Source: Desulfuromonas sp. CSMB_57
Lineage (GTDB): Bacteria; Desulfobacterota; Desulfuromonadia; Desulfuromonadales; Syntrophotaleaceae
Assembly: GCF_020194955.2 (NCBI RefSeq)
Contig: NZ_JAFCIY020000010.1
Span: 1-45,000, forward strand
Length of the DNA: 45,000 nucleotides
Reading direction: 5' to 3'
Positions 14,126 to 23,850 of this stretch are shown here, one piece after another. The notes beneath the pieces are model-generated. The model was not told the DNA's origin. It did no database searches and saw nothing but the letters and a program-made list of their open reading frames with translations. The position numbers and the translations under genes are program-made. Position 1 is the first letter of the stretch. Every line of letters begins with the position of its first letter.

Positions 14126-14758
14126 ATGAAGAGCGTAGTTGCAAGAACGGGAAGTGTCCTGCTCGCCGCCCTGCTGGTGCTGGCGACGGCCTCGGTGAGC
14201 CTGGCTGCCGGGCAGAATTTCAAGCGCTGGAGCGTCGGTACTCAGATTATGTATCTCAATCCCGATGTGGATGAGAACTTGGTGGGCTTGGTCAGCGCCG
14301 AGGACACCATGACCGGTGGTTTGACCGTGGAATATTTTTTGACCCCCAATTTCAGTGCCGAATTGGTAGCGGCTGTTGCCCACACCGATCTCGTGGTTAA
14401 GGCTGGGGGGTCCGAAATCGGTTCCGGCAAGGCCTGGTTGCTGCCGCCGTCCCTCTATGTCAAATATCATCCCATGCCCCAGTGGAAAATCAGCCCTTAT
14501 GTTGGCGGCGGTTTCTGCTGGATTTTGCCCTGGGACGAAACGCTGTCCATTACAGGTAATCGAGTTGATCTGAAGATCGATGACGCCTTTGGGTGGGCTG
14601 CCAAGGCCGGCGCCGATATCCATATCATGGGCAACCTGTACGCCAATGTCGATATCATGTACCTGAATGCCGAGCACGATGCGAAGGTTAATGGGACGAA
14701 ATTCGACCTCGACCTCAAGGTCTGGAGCTACAATATCGGCATGAAATACCGCTTCTAA
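14126..14758 (+). CDS. OmpW-family outer membrane beta-barrel protein
   Basis: The 210-residue product has a Sec signal peptide (SVLLAALLVLATASVSLAAG, cleavage near residue 29). An eight-strand barrel pattern follows: TGGLTVEYFLTPNFSAELVA, LLPPSLYVKYHPMP, ISPYVGGGFCW, and a terminal strand ending KYRF with C-terminal Phe as recognised by BAM. OmpW proteins form narrow hydrophobic channels; the cargo is unknown. GGAGG lies 5 bases before the ATG. It is a single-gene unit with a predicted promoter, two upstream palindromes and a bidirectional terminator. Confidence 0.88.
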   Translation: MKSVVARTGSVLLAALLVLATASVSLAAGQNFKRWSVGTQIMYLNPDVDENLVGLVSAEDTMTGGLTVEYFLTPNFSAELVAAVAHTDLVVKAGGSEIGSGKAWLLPPSLYVKYHPMPQWKISPYVGGGFCWILPWDETLSITGNRVDLKIDDAFGWAAKAGADIHIMGNLYANVDIMYLNAEHDAKVNGTKFDLDLKVWSYNIGMKYRF

Positions 14759-14775
14759 AAAGTTCCAATGTACCG

Positions 14776-14808
14776 AAAAAAAGGGCCTGCGCATGCAGGC
14801 CCTTTTTT
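14776..14808. terminator. Bidirectional intrinsic terminator after the OmpW-like gene
   Basis: A perfect 8-bp GC-rich stem (GGGCCTGC 14783-14790 / GCAGGCCC 14795-14802) is flanked by A7 and T6, so it works on both strands. Confidence 0.9.
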
Positions 14809-14835
14809 ATTCCGAAGCAACAAAGCGCAGTCCAT

Positions 14836-14864
14836 CCGTCGGATCGTATTGATCCGACGGTTTT
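14836..14864 (+). terminator. Perfect 10-bp hairpin followed by TTTT
   Basis: CCGTCGGATC (14836-14845), 5-base loop, GATCCGACGG (14851-14860), then T4. It is the second of three hairpins between the convergent OmpW- and OmpA-type genes; it may be a backup terminator. Confidence 0.6.
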
Positions 14865-14925
14865 CAGGCGACGCAACGCGCACCGGTTGGCAACCTGGGG
14901 GCAGTGATAGGCAGGCAGCCATAGG

Positions 14926-14975
14926 CGCATGATGCAAAAAGGGCGACAGGAATGTCGCCCTTTTTGCATCATGCG
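14926..14975. terminator. 23-bp perfect inverted repeat acting as bidirectional terminator
   Basis: Bases 14926-14948 and 14953-14975 are exact reverse complements around a 4-base loop. The A5/T5 runs lie within the arms beside the GC-rich inner stem GGGCGACA/TGTCGCCC, so the inner hairpin plus T5 works as an intrinsic terminator in both directions. It lies 15 bases beyond the OmpA-type stop codon. The outer 10 bp (CGCATGATGC) exceed what termination needs. Confidence 0.85.
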
Positions 14976-14990
14976 TATTTGAAATCCTGC

Positions 14991-16088
14991 TCAATCCGGT
15001 AAAACGCTCAATTCCACCCGGCGGTTGCGCCGGCGCCCGGCCGAAGTGCCGTTGTCGGCGATGGGGCGGCTTTCGCCGTAACCTCTGGCCACCAGGCGCG
15101 TGCCGTCGAGGTTGAAGGTCTCCATCAGGTAGCGGCGTACGCTTTCCGCCCGGCGCTGGGACAGGGCCAGGTTGTCGGCCGCCGCTCCCTGGGCATCCGT
15201 GTGGCCGGCAATCAGCACGCGGGCCGTGGGATTTTTGCGAACAAACTCGGCGGCCCGGCGCAGTTCCTGGTGGTGACCGGGCTTGATGGCCGCCCGGTTG
15301 GCATCGAATTCGATGGCCAGGGCCAAGGTCGCCGGCCTGGATATTTCCGCGGTCGGTGCCGGTGCGGATGCGATGGCGGCAGGCTGGGCAATGGGCCGCT
15401 GTTCGCGGACCGGAACTTTCACCGGGCAGCCGTGGGCATCGACCTTGGTGCCGCGGGGGGTGCCGGGGCAACGGTCGAGGCGATCCGGAACGCCGTCGCC
15501 GTCGCTGTCAAGCAGAGGTGAGGCCGCGTCGCCTGCCAGGGAGGGTTTCGGACCGCCGAAATGGTAGGTGAGACCCGCCGTGTAGACGAAATTGTTGTCG
15601 GGAAAGGTGTATACGTGCCGCAAATCGCCCCTTAATGCCAGGGAGTCGGTGAGAAAATATTTGAGGCCGAAACCGTAGTTGAGCAGCAGATCGGTTTCGC
15701 TGCCGCGATTTTCCCGATCGAGGGTGATGCCGCCGATGCCGCCGGCCAGGTAGGGCACCAGGCTGCTGTGGGGCAGAAAGTGATACAGAGTGTCGAAGCG
15801 GTAGGCATAGCCGTCCACATCCGTGCCCCGCTGGGTCCCCTGGCCTTCGGTGTTGAAGTAGTTGAGGACGAATTCCGTGCTCCAGCTGTCGCTGATGTTG
15901 TAACCCAGACCGAGGCTGACAGTCAGATCGTCCGCCAGCTTTTTGCTGCTGTCAAAGCTGAAGCCCCCCACCATGGGGGAAATGGAAAAATCGCCCTTCG
16001 AACGCTTCGCCGCTTCTGCCGGGGCGATCTGCAGGACGGCCACAAACAGGACCGCCAGCAGCAGATAGGAACGCATCGCCCGTGACAT
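14991..16088 (-). CDS. OmpA-family outer membrane protein with TSP3-type linker
   Basis: The 365-residue product has a signal peptide (LLLAVLFVAVLQIAPAEA, cleavage near residue 26). It then has an eight-strand N-terminal barrel (about 30-190), a calcium-type thrombospondin-3 repeat (DSDGDGVPDRLDRCPGTPRG then DAHGCP), a Pro/Ala linker, and a peptidoglycan-binding OmpA C-domain (about 255-365: IEFDANRAAIKPGH, IAGHTDAQG, LSQRRAESVRRYLM, RRNRRVEL). It should tie the outer membrane to the cell wall. The start at 16088 has AGGAGG 5 bases upstream. A hairpin array lies downstream, convergent with the OmpW-like gene. Confidence 0.92.
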   Translation of the reverse strand: MSRAMRSYLLLAVLFVAVLQIAPAEAAKRSKGDFSISPMVGGFSFDSSKKLADDLTVSLGLGYNISDSWSTEFVLNYFNTEGQGTQRGTDVDGYAYRFDTLYHFLPHSSLVPYLAGGIGGITLDRENRGSETDLLLNYGFGLKYFLTDSLALRGDLRHVYTFPDNNFVYTAGLTYHFGGPKPSLAGDAASPLLDSDGDGVPDRLDRCPGTPRGTKVDAHGCPVKVPVREQRPIAQPAAIASAPAPTAEISRPATLALAIEFDANRAAIKPGHHQELRRAAEFVRKNPTARVLIAGHTDAQGAAADNLALSQRRAESVRRYLMETFNLDGTRLVARGYGESRPIADNGTSAGRRRNRRVELSVLPD

Positions 16089-16156
16089 GAAAGCCTCCTG
16101 ATGAAAAACCGAATCGTCTGAACATTGCTGCAATGGAGAGAAAATTACACTCTATA

Positions 16157-16184
16157 ATAATAACATTTGCCCTGCGCAGTTCAA
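16157..16184 (-). promoter_or_regulatory. Predicted promoter of the OmpA-family gene
   Basis: TTGAAC (16179-16184), 16 bases, TATTAT (16157-16162) on the minus strand, within an AT-rich patch (16141-16168) unlike the GC-rich surroundings. Confidence 0.5.
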
Positions 16185-16283
16185 GCCAAAAGTGACGGTG
16201 CTGCAAGGACCTTGCTTCCTGCCGGCGCCTGCATTACATTGAGCGGGCATTTCTCAATACCACTACGCAGGAGTCACCTGGAT

Positions 16284-17972
16284 ATGGATAAAAGCAATCG
16301 TTCCGGGCCGTCACGGTCCGGCTCGTTGATGGCTGCCAGTCGCGCCGGAAGCATGTCCGGAGCCGAATTCAACGCCCTGAGTTTCGAAGACCGCCTCGAA
16401 GCCGTGCGTTGGGCGGAGGCCGGACTCAAGTACCGCCTGCTGCTCAAGGCCGCCGATACCAGCGATCTGGTGGCAGCCCTGCCGGCGCAGGATCTTTTCC
16501 TGATGATCAAGGAACTGGGCCGTGAGGAGGTCACGGAGGTGCTGGCACTGACTACCGGCGAGCAACTGACCGCTTTTGTCGATCTCGACTGCTGGAACCA
16601 GGATCAATTCGATGGCCGGGAAGCGCTGCTGTGGCTGGGGTTGGCCATGACCGAAGGCGAAGAGCGGGTACTGCAGGTCGCCCGCAGCCTCGATTTCGAA
16701 TTGCTGGTGCTGGTCTGCAAAAAACATGTGCATGTGCTGCGGGGGCTCGAAGCCTATCTGGATGACGAGCAGCCCCGGCCGCGCACCGGCTATTATGAGC
16801 TGGCGTTCAAACAACAGGATTTTGCCCGTTTGGTCGGGGCACTGCTGGAATGCCTCTGTCGGCTGGACGAGAGTTTTTATGTTCATCTGCTCGAGGCGGT
16901 ACGCTCCGAACAGGATGTGACCTTGGAGGAAACGGTTTTCCAGCAGCGCCGTGCCCGCCTGCAGGACCTTGGCTTTGCCGATCCGGCGGAAGCGCGCGGA
17001 GTCTATGCCTTTCTGAATCCGGCGGATTTCGATCCGGCACGTTTTCGTCGTGCCGGCGGCCCGGCGGTGCAGGAGGTGTCGCCCTGTCTGGCACTGACCG
17101 CCGTCCGCCCGCAAGGCGTGCTGGCGCGGGTCTTGGCGCAGGGCATCGACGACAGTACGGCCTGGGATCTCACCTGCCTGGTCAATCGGGTGCTGGCGGC
17201 CGAACAGGCCGATATCGGCCAGCGGGATCAACTCCGCGCCGTGCTCAAGAGGGTCTACGGCTTGCTCAATCTGGCCTTGGAAGGTCTTTGCGGAGAGGAT
17301 GTGGAACGCGCCGCCGAACTGTTCGCCGCCACCTACCTGCAGCCCCTGTTTCGTTACGGCTTGAGTCGCACCCTGCTGTTGCAGCGTCGGGCACGGGCCT
17401 TGCGACGCAGCGCCGTCGGCCCCTACCTGGAGGAACCTTGGGCCGCTCTGGTGGCCGCCCTCGAACGGGCCCTGCCCAACTATTCTCCGGCCCTGGAGGA
17501 AGGCGACGGGGTGGCGGAACGTCCCATTGCCGACGGCACGGAACTGGCGCGCTGTGACCAGGCGTTGACGGTCCTCGAGGCGGTTCGGCGGCTCTTCGAG
17601 GAACATTGGCAATTCGCTCTGCCGGTCCCGGAGGATTTGGACCTTGCCGGCTGCCTGCCGGCAGCGGCTGCCGAGATGGGCCTGTCCCACTTCTTCCTTA
17701 CCGCCCTGGCGAATCGTTTGCTGGGAGGGGAGTTTGCGCCCCGGCCCCTGTCCCCGGCCGCCTTGGCGGCTCTGCACCGGCAGGTCTGCGACCAAGGTCG
17801 ACTGTCGGTTGCCGTGAAGGAGGCGGTTCTGGCTGAGATTGCGACCCTGGAGAGCGCAGCCGGCCCCTTTGCTGCCTGGTGTTTGGCGCGCTGGCAGCAG
17901 GATTTGTGCTCCCTGGCTCCGGAACACCTGGATCCGCGCTTCGTCTCCGGTCTGTTGCTGCGGCCGGCCTGA
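16284..17972 (+). CDS. DUF6178 family protein
   Basis: I recognise this as the DUF6178 family of deltaproteobacteria-type genomes, whose function is unknown. The 562-residue product is almost wholly alpha-helical and Leu/Ala/Glu-rich, with no signal peptide or membrane segment. The most distinctive part is near residues 75-125 (LFLMIKELGREEVTEVLALT, FVDLDCWNQDQFDG, LWLGLAMTEGE). Later motifs include HLLEAVRSEQ, LTCLVNRVLAAE and SHFFLTALANRLLGGEF. The start at 16284 has CAGGAG about 10 bases upstream; the frame stays open 39 codons further but without a ribosome site. It is divergent from the OmpA-type gene and apparently not in an operon. Confidence 0.82.
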   Translation: MDKSNRSGPSRSGSLMAASRAGSMSGAEFNALSFEDRLEAVRWAEAGLKYRLLLKAADTSDLVAALPAQDLFLMIKELGREEVTEVLALTTGEQLTAFVDLDCWNQDQFDGREALLWLGLAMTEGEERVLQVARSLDFELLVLVCKKHVHVLRGLEAYLDDEQPRPRTGYYELAFKQQDFARLVGALLECLCRLDESFYVHLLEAVRSEQDVTLEETVFQQRRARLQDLGFADPAEARGVYAFLNPADFDPARFRRAGGPAVQEVSPCLALTAVRPQGVLARVLAQGIDDSTAWDLTCLVNRVLAAEQADIGQRDQLRAVLKRVYGLLNLALEGLCGEDVERAAELFAATYLQPLFRYGLSRTLLLQRRARALRRSAVGPYLEEPWAALVAALERALPNYSPALEEGDGVAERPIADGTELARCDQALTVLEAVRRLFEEHWQFALPVPEDLDLAGCLPAAAAEMGLSHFFLTALANRLLGGEFAPRPLSPAALAALHRQVCDQGRLSVAVKEAVLAEIATLESAAGPFAAWCLARWQQDLCSLAPEHLDPRFVSGLLLRPA

Positions 17973-17999
17973 CGGGCGCCTGAAATTGATCCGGGGATA

Positions 18000-19391
18000 T
18001 TACTTTCGCACCAGTCGGGCCACGGTTTCGACATGGCCGGTCTGCGGAAACATGTCCACCGGCTGCAATTCCAGGGTGCGGTAGCCGAAGCCGGCGAGCA
18101 GGCCCAGATCCCGCGCCAGGGTGTCCGGATTGCAGGAGACGTAAACCAGGCTGCGGCAGGCCAGACCGGCCAGTTCCTCAAGGACCTGGGGATCGCAGCC
18201 GCTGCGCGGCGGATTCAGTACCGCCACCGAGCCGGGCGGGACTTCCGTGTGCAGATCGTGAATCAGTTCGGCCGCGTCCCCGGCGCGAAACACGCAGTTC
18301 CCGAGCCCGTTGAGGGCGGCGTTCTGGCGGGCGTTGCGGACCGCTTCCTCCACCACTTCGATGCCGATCACCTTCCCGGCGTGGCGGGCCAGGTGCAGGG
18401 CGATGCCGCCGATGCCGCAGTACAGGTCGAGGGCCCAGTCCTGCGGGCCGGGCGCGGCCCACTGGCGCACCAGTTCGTAGATCCGGGCCGCCTGATCATG
18501 GTTGACCTGGAAGAAGGCGCCGGGCGAAATGCGCAGGCGCACATCCCCGACCTGATCGAACAGATCCTCGGCGCCCAGCACCCGGATGGTTTCCCGACCG
18601 AAAATGACATTGCCGGCGGAACTGTTGATGTTCTGGTGCACCGCCACCACCTCGGGCACCTTGCGCTGCAGCCATTTGGCCAGTTGCGGGATGCGACGAA
18701 AATCCCGTTCGCCGGTGACCAGGGTCACCATGGCCCGGTTGAGGCCCGGGCTGACTCGGATCAACAGGTAGCGCAACAGGCCGCGGCCGCTCATCGGGTT
18801 GTAGAGATAGATGTCCTGGCGGGCGATCTCTTCCCGCAGAACCTGAACGATGCGGTTGATGAGGGGGTGGTGCAGGGGGCAGTCGCCGATGTCCACCACC
18901 TCGTGGCTGCCGCGCCGGTAGAGGCCGATGCGCAATTTGCCGTGCTGTTTGGCCAGCACCAGCTTGGCGTTGGTGCGGTAGCCCAAAGGTTGCGGCGCCC
19001 TCCAGATGGGCAACTGCCGGGCGTCGGCCAGGGCCGGCCGACCGGACAGGGCGTTGCGCACCTTGTCCTCCTTGAAACGCAATTGGGCGTCGTAATCCAT
19101 GTGGATCAGGGAGCAACTCTGGCAGGCGGCCGCACAGGGGCAGGCCGGCTTGATGCGGTCCGCCGCCGGGCGCAGCACCTGCTGCAACAGGCCGACCATG
19201 CGTCGCTGTCCCTGGTGTTCGATGGCGACCTTGATCCGCTCACCGGGCAGGGCACCGGTAACCAGCACTTCCTTGCCGCCATGGCGGCCGACGGCCAAGC
19301 CTTCTTCATCCAGGCGATCCACCTCGATTTCGATGCTGTCGGGTTGCGGACGACGCCGGGTGCGGGGCGGCTTGCCAGAGGGTCTGCGCAT
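18000..19391 (-). CDS. rlmD: 23S rRNA (uracil-5-)-methyltransferase RlmD (RumA family)
   Basis: RlmD methylates U1939 of 23S rRNA and carries a [4Fe-4S] cluster. The 463-residue product has an N-terminal TRAM domain (about 18-75). Cluster cysteines lie in ACPCAAACQSC (84-93) and later GDCPLH. The SAM domain shows ALDLYCGIGGIALHLA, VLNPPRSG and the catalytic Cys420 in VSCNPDTLARD, with the general-base Glu in QTGHVETV. It is slightly longer than the E. coli enzyme (433) because of a basic N-terminal extension (MRRPSGKPPRTRRR) that may bind RNA. Specificity for U1939 rather than U747 or tRNA U54 is inferred. AGGA lies 6 bases before the ATG. Confidence 0.9.
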   Translation of the reverse strand: MRRPSGKPPRTRRRPQPDSIEIEVDRLDEEGLAVGRHGGKEVLVTGALPGERIKVAIEHQGQRRMVGLLQQVLRPAADRIKPACPCAAACQSCSLIHMDYDAQLRFKEDKVRNALSGRPALADARQLPIWRAPQPLGYRTNAKLVLAKQHGKLRIGLYRRGSHEVVDIGDCPLHHPLINRIVQVLREEIARQDIYLYNPMSGRGLLRYLLIRVSPGLNRAMVTLVTGERDFRRIPQLAKWLQRKVPEVVAVHQNINSSAGNVIFGRETIRVLGAEDLFDQVGDVRLRISPGAFFQVNHDQAARIYELVRQWAAPGPQDWALDLYCGIGGIALHLARHAGKVIGIEVVEEAVRNARQNAALNGLGNCVFRAGDAAELIHDLHTEVPPGSVAVLNPPRSGCDPQVLEELAGLACRSLVYVSCNPDTLARDLGLLAGFGYRTLELQPVDMFPQTGHVETVARLVRK

Positions 19392-19436
19392 GGGAAATCC
19401 TATTAATTGGGATGGAAGTGTATTCAGTGTGCCGCA

Positions 19437-19465
19437 CCATAAGCCTTCCGCCTCGCGACTGTCAA
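19437..19465 (-). promoter_or_regulatory. Predicted sigma-70 promoter of rlmD
   Basis: TTGACA (19460-19465), 17 bases, TTATGG (19437-19442) on the minus strand, about 46 bases before the rlmD start. Confidence 0.5.
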
Positions 19466-19482
19466 GTTCCGGCGGCCCTGCC

Positions 19483-19511
19483 TTGACTTGCCGCCCAACG
19501 ACGCGTAAACT
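19483..19511 (+). promoter_or_regulatory. Predicted sigma-70 promoter of ispG
   Basis: TTGACT (19483-19488), 17 bases, TAAACT (19506-19511), 42 bases before the ispG start codon. Confidence 0.6.
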
Positions 19512-19553
19512 CTAGGCGCCCATTCGAGGCTAAAATTTCAGGAGTTTAACAAT

Positions 19554-20630
19554 ATGAGTCGTACCACCCGCCGCATCACTCTCGGCGGTGTCGCCCTTGG
19601 CGGCGGCGCCCCGGTGGCCGTCCAATCCATGTGCAGCACCGACACCCGGGATGTCGCCGCGACCGCCGAGCAGATCCGGCGCCTGGCGGCCGCCGGATGC
19701 GAGATCGTCCGCTGTGCCGTACCCGACGAAGCGGCGGCTTTGGCCCTGGCCGACCTGCGGCGGCAATGTCCCCTGCCGCTGGTGGCGGATATCCATTTCG
19801 ATTATCGCCTGGCCCTGACCGCCCTGCAAAGCGGTGTCGACGGCCTGCGCCTCAACCCCGGCAACATCGGCGAGCGCTGGAAGGTCGAAGAGGTGGTGCG
19901 GGCCTGCGCCGAGCGCCGGGTTCCCATCCGCATCGGGGTCAACGCCGGTTCCCTGGAAAAGGACTTGCTGGCCCGTTACGGCCACCCGACCGCCGAGGCC
20001 ATGGTGGAAAGCGCCCTGCGCCACGTCCGGGTGCTCGAGGAGTTGAACTACGGCGAAATCAAAATCAGCCTCAAGGCCTCCGATGTCCGCCGGACCGTGG
20101 AGGCCTACCGTCTGCTGGCGGCGCGGGTCGATTATCCCCTGCATATCGGCATCACCGAGGCCGGCACCACCTGGAGCGGCACCATCAAAAGCGCCGTCGG
20201 CCTCGGGGTACTGCTCTACGAGGGCATCGGCGATACCCTGCGGGTTTCCCTGACCGGCGATCCCGTGGCCGAGGTGCGGGTCGGCTGGGAGATTCTCAAG
20301 TCCCTCGGACTGCGGCAGCGCGGGCCGATATTCGTCAGCTGCCCGACCTGCGGCCGCTGCCAGATCGATCTCATTGCCGTGGCCGAAGAGGTCGAAGCGC
20401 GTTTGCAAAACCTGCCGCGGGCCATCACCGTGGCGGTCATGGGCTGCGTGGTCAATGGACCGGGCGAGGCGCGGGAAGCGGACGTCGGCATCGCCGGCGG
20501 CCAGGGCATGGGCCTGCTGTTTCGCCGCGGTCAGGTGGTGCGCAAGGTGCCGGAAAAGGAACTGGCCGATGCCCTGGTGGCCGAGGCCTGGCGCCTGGTG
20601 GAGGAGGAAGGCGCCGAAGGCGAAGCCTGA
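19554..20630 (+). CDS. ispG: (E)-4-hydroxy-3-methylbut-2-enyl-diphosphate synthase IspG
   Basis: IspG (GcpE) reduces methylerythritol cyclodiphosphate to HMBPP in the non-mevalonate isoprenoid pathway. The 358-residue product has the TIM-barrel motifs VQSMCSTDTRD, CEIVRCAVPDE, ADIHFDYRLAL and LRLNPGNIG. The [4Fe-4S] domain has Cys263 and Cys266 (SCPTCGRCQ), Cys298 and Glu305 (MGCVVNGPGEA). The start ATG follows AGGAG by about 8 bases. The antiporter gene follows after 52 bases. Confidence 0.96.
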   Translation: MSRTTRRITLGGVALGGGAPVAVQSMCSTDTRDVAATAEQIRRLAAAGCEIVRCAVPDEAAALALADLRRQCPLPLVADIHFDYRLALTALQSGVDGLRLNPGNIGERWKVEEVVRACAERRVPIRIGVNAGSLEKDLLARYGHPTAEAMVESALRHVRVLEELNYGEIKISLKASDVRRTVEAYRLLAARVDYPLHIGITEAGTTWSGTIKSAVGLGVLLYEGIGDTLRVSLTGDPVAEVRVGWEILKSLGLRQRGPIFVSCPTCGRCQIDLIAVAEEVEARLQNLPRAITVAVMGCVVNGPGEAREADVGIAGGQGMGLLFRRGQVVRKVPEKELADALVAEAWRLVEEEGAEGEA

Positions 20631-20682
20631 GCAGCGGCCGGAGGTCGGATGATATGTTGCATTTGGAAGCGGAGGGAAGCAA

Positions 20683-21876
20683 ATGACGACCAGTCTGGCC
20701 TTGATGCTGATCCTGGGAATGGCGGCCAACGCCCTGTTCGTGAAGATGCGGTTGCCGGGGTTGCTCGGCATGTTGCTGCTGGGGGTGCTGCTCGGTCCTT
20801 ATGTGCTGAACTGGCTGGATCCCGATATGCTGCGCATGTCCGGGGATCTGCGCCTGCTGGCTCTGATCATCATCCTGCTGCGGGCCGGGTTGGGCATCAA
20901 GCGCGAAGCCCTCAACCGGGTCGGGGTGACCGCCCTCAAGCTGAGTTGTATTCCCGGTCTGTGTGAGGGTTTCGCCATCGCTTTCGTATCCATCTACCTG
21001 TTGGGCTTCAGCTTCATCGAAGGCGGCATCCTCGGTTTCATCGTGGCGGCGGTCTCGCCGGCCGTGGTGGTGCCGCCCATGCTCAACTTCATCGACCGTC
21101 GGGTCGGTGCCAAAAACAACGTGCCGACCCTGATTCTGGCCGGCGCCTCCATCGACGATGTGTTCGCCATCACCCTGTTCTCGGCTTTTCTCGGCCTTTA
21201 CGGCGGCCATCATGTCAATATCGGCCTGCAGTTGCTCGGTATCCCCCTCTCTATCGTGCTGGGCATCGGTCTGGGTCTGGTGGTCAGTATCGTGCTGGTG
21301 CGCCTGTTTACCACCTACTACATCCGATCCACCAAGAAGGTGATGATGATACTGGGGGTGGCCATCTTTCTGACCGCCGTCGAAAAGACTCTCAAGGCCC
21401 GGGTGGAGATCGCCAGCCTCCTCGGCGTTATGACCATCGGCTTCATCCTGCTGGAAAAAATGCCCGAAGTGGCGGCCAAGCTGGCGGGCAAATTCAACCG
21501 CATCTGGCTGTTCGCGGAAATCCTGCTGTTCATGCTGGTCGGCGCCCAGGTCAATATCCATGTCGCCCTCGATGCCGGCCTTACCGGCCTGCTGCTCATC
21601 GCCATCGGTCTGGCGGCGCGCAGCGTCGGCGTGGTGCTCTCCACCTTCGGCACACCCCTGACCTCGCGGGAGCGGTTTTTCTGTATCGTCTCCTATCTGC
21701 CCAAGGCCACGGTCCAGGCCGCCATCGGCGCCATTCCCCTGAGCATGGGGGTGCCGTCGGGGGACGTCATCCTGGCCATTGCCGTGCTGTCCATTCTCAT
21801 TACTGCGCCCATCGGTGCCATCGGCATCGAATATTTTTCCAAACGCTGCCTGGAGGTGGAGTCTGAGTCCGCCTGA
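20683..21876 (+). CDS. Cation:proton antiporter (CPA family)
   Basis: The 397-residue product has 11-12 hydrophobic segments and the Na+/H+ exchanger fold. Visible motifs are [16 protein letters not shown] in helix 2, an unwound-helix motif [10 protein letters not shown], and the ion-binding pair in [10 protein letters not shown] (about residues 156-165), two aspartates as in electrogenic exchangers. An Arg-containing helix ([12 protein letters not shown]) follows the third segment. Whether it moves Na+, K+ or Li+ cannot be told. It has no cytoplasmic regulatory domain. GGAGGGA lies about 5 bases before the ATG. It sits between ispG and pgi on one strand with short gaps, so the three may form one transcript. 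Confidence 0.9.
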   Translation: MTTSLALMLILGMAANALFVKMRLPGLLGMLLLGVLLGPYVLNWLDPDMLRMSGDLRLLALIIILLRAGLGIKREALNRVGVTALKLSCIPGLCEGFAIAFVSIYLLGFSFIEGGILGFIVAAVSPAVVVPPMLNFIDRRVGAKNNVPTLILAGASIDDVFAITLFSAFLGLYGGHHVNIGLQLLGIPLSIVLGIGLGLVVSIVLVRLFTTYYIRSTKKVMMILGVAIFLTAVEKTLKARVEIASLLGVMTIGFILLEKMPEVAAKLAGKFNRIWLFAEILLFMLVGAQVNIHVALDAGLTGLLLIAIGLAARSVGVVLSTFGTPLTSRERFFCIVSYLPKATVQAAIGAIPLSMGVPSGDVILAIAVLSILITAPIGAIGIEYFSKRCLEVESESA

Positions 21877-21901
21877 CAGCGGTTTTGCAAAGGAGGTGGC
21901 C

Positions 21902-23545
<1,644 letters not shown>

Positions 23546-23581
23546 CCTTCCTTCTGCCAACCTTATGACAGTTGTCAAGAG

Positions 23582-23622
23582 ACCGGCCGGCAGCCTTCCA
23601 GGCCCAGGCTGCCGCCGGTTTT
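23582..23622 (+). terminator. Intrinsic terminator after pgi
   Basis: A 14-bp stem with one bulged C (23582-23596 / 23606-23619, 9-base loop) ends in T4 (23619-23622). It lies 37 bases after the pgi stop. The rest of the 23546-23850 gap holds the sigma-54-like promoter below and no gene. Confidence 0.75.
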
Positions 23623-23727
23623 CCGAATGCAGCGCCGCCTTTTGGCTGCGGCTGAATGGGTGTCCAACTGGCTCCAATCATTGAATATTTATTCATCATA
23701 AGGGATTCTCTCTTTTCCTGATCTGCA

Positions 23728-23746
23728 TTGGCTTGAACCTTGCTTT
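23728..23746 (+). promoter_or_regulatory. Sigma-54-type promoter upstream of the chemoreceptor gene
   Basis: TTGGCTTGAACCTTGCTTT has GG (23730-23731) and GC (23742-23743) separated by exactly 10 bases, with the -24 TTGGC and -12 TTGCTTT boxes close to consensus. It predicts a start near 23755 and a leader of about 95 bases. Chemotaxis genes are often RpoN-dependent in related anaerobes. Confidence 0.6.
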
Positions 23747-23850
23747 TAATGAGCAACACGGTCCCTACCCGGGACCTTGCGTGCACATGTCGAGACCAGA
23801 CCCAGTCTTTGCGGGGCCTGAGCCGATTCAATTTTTCAAGGAGGAAGTGT

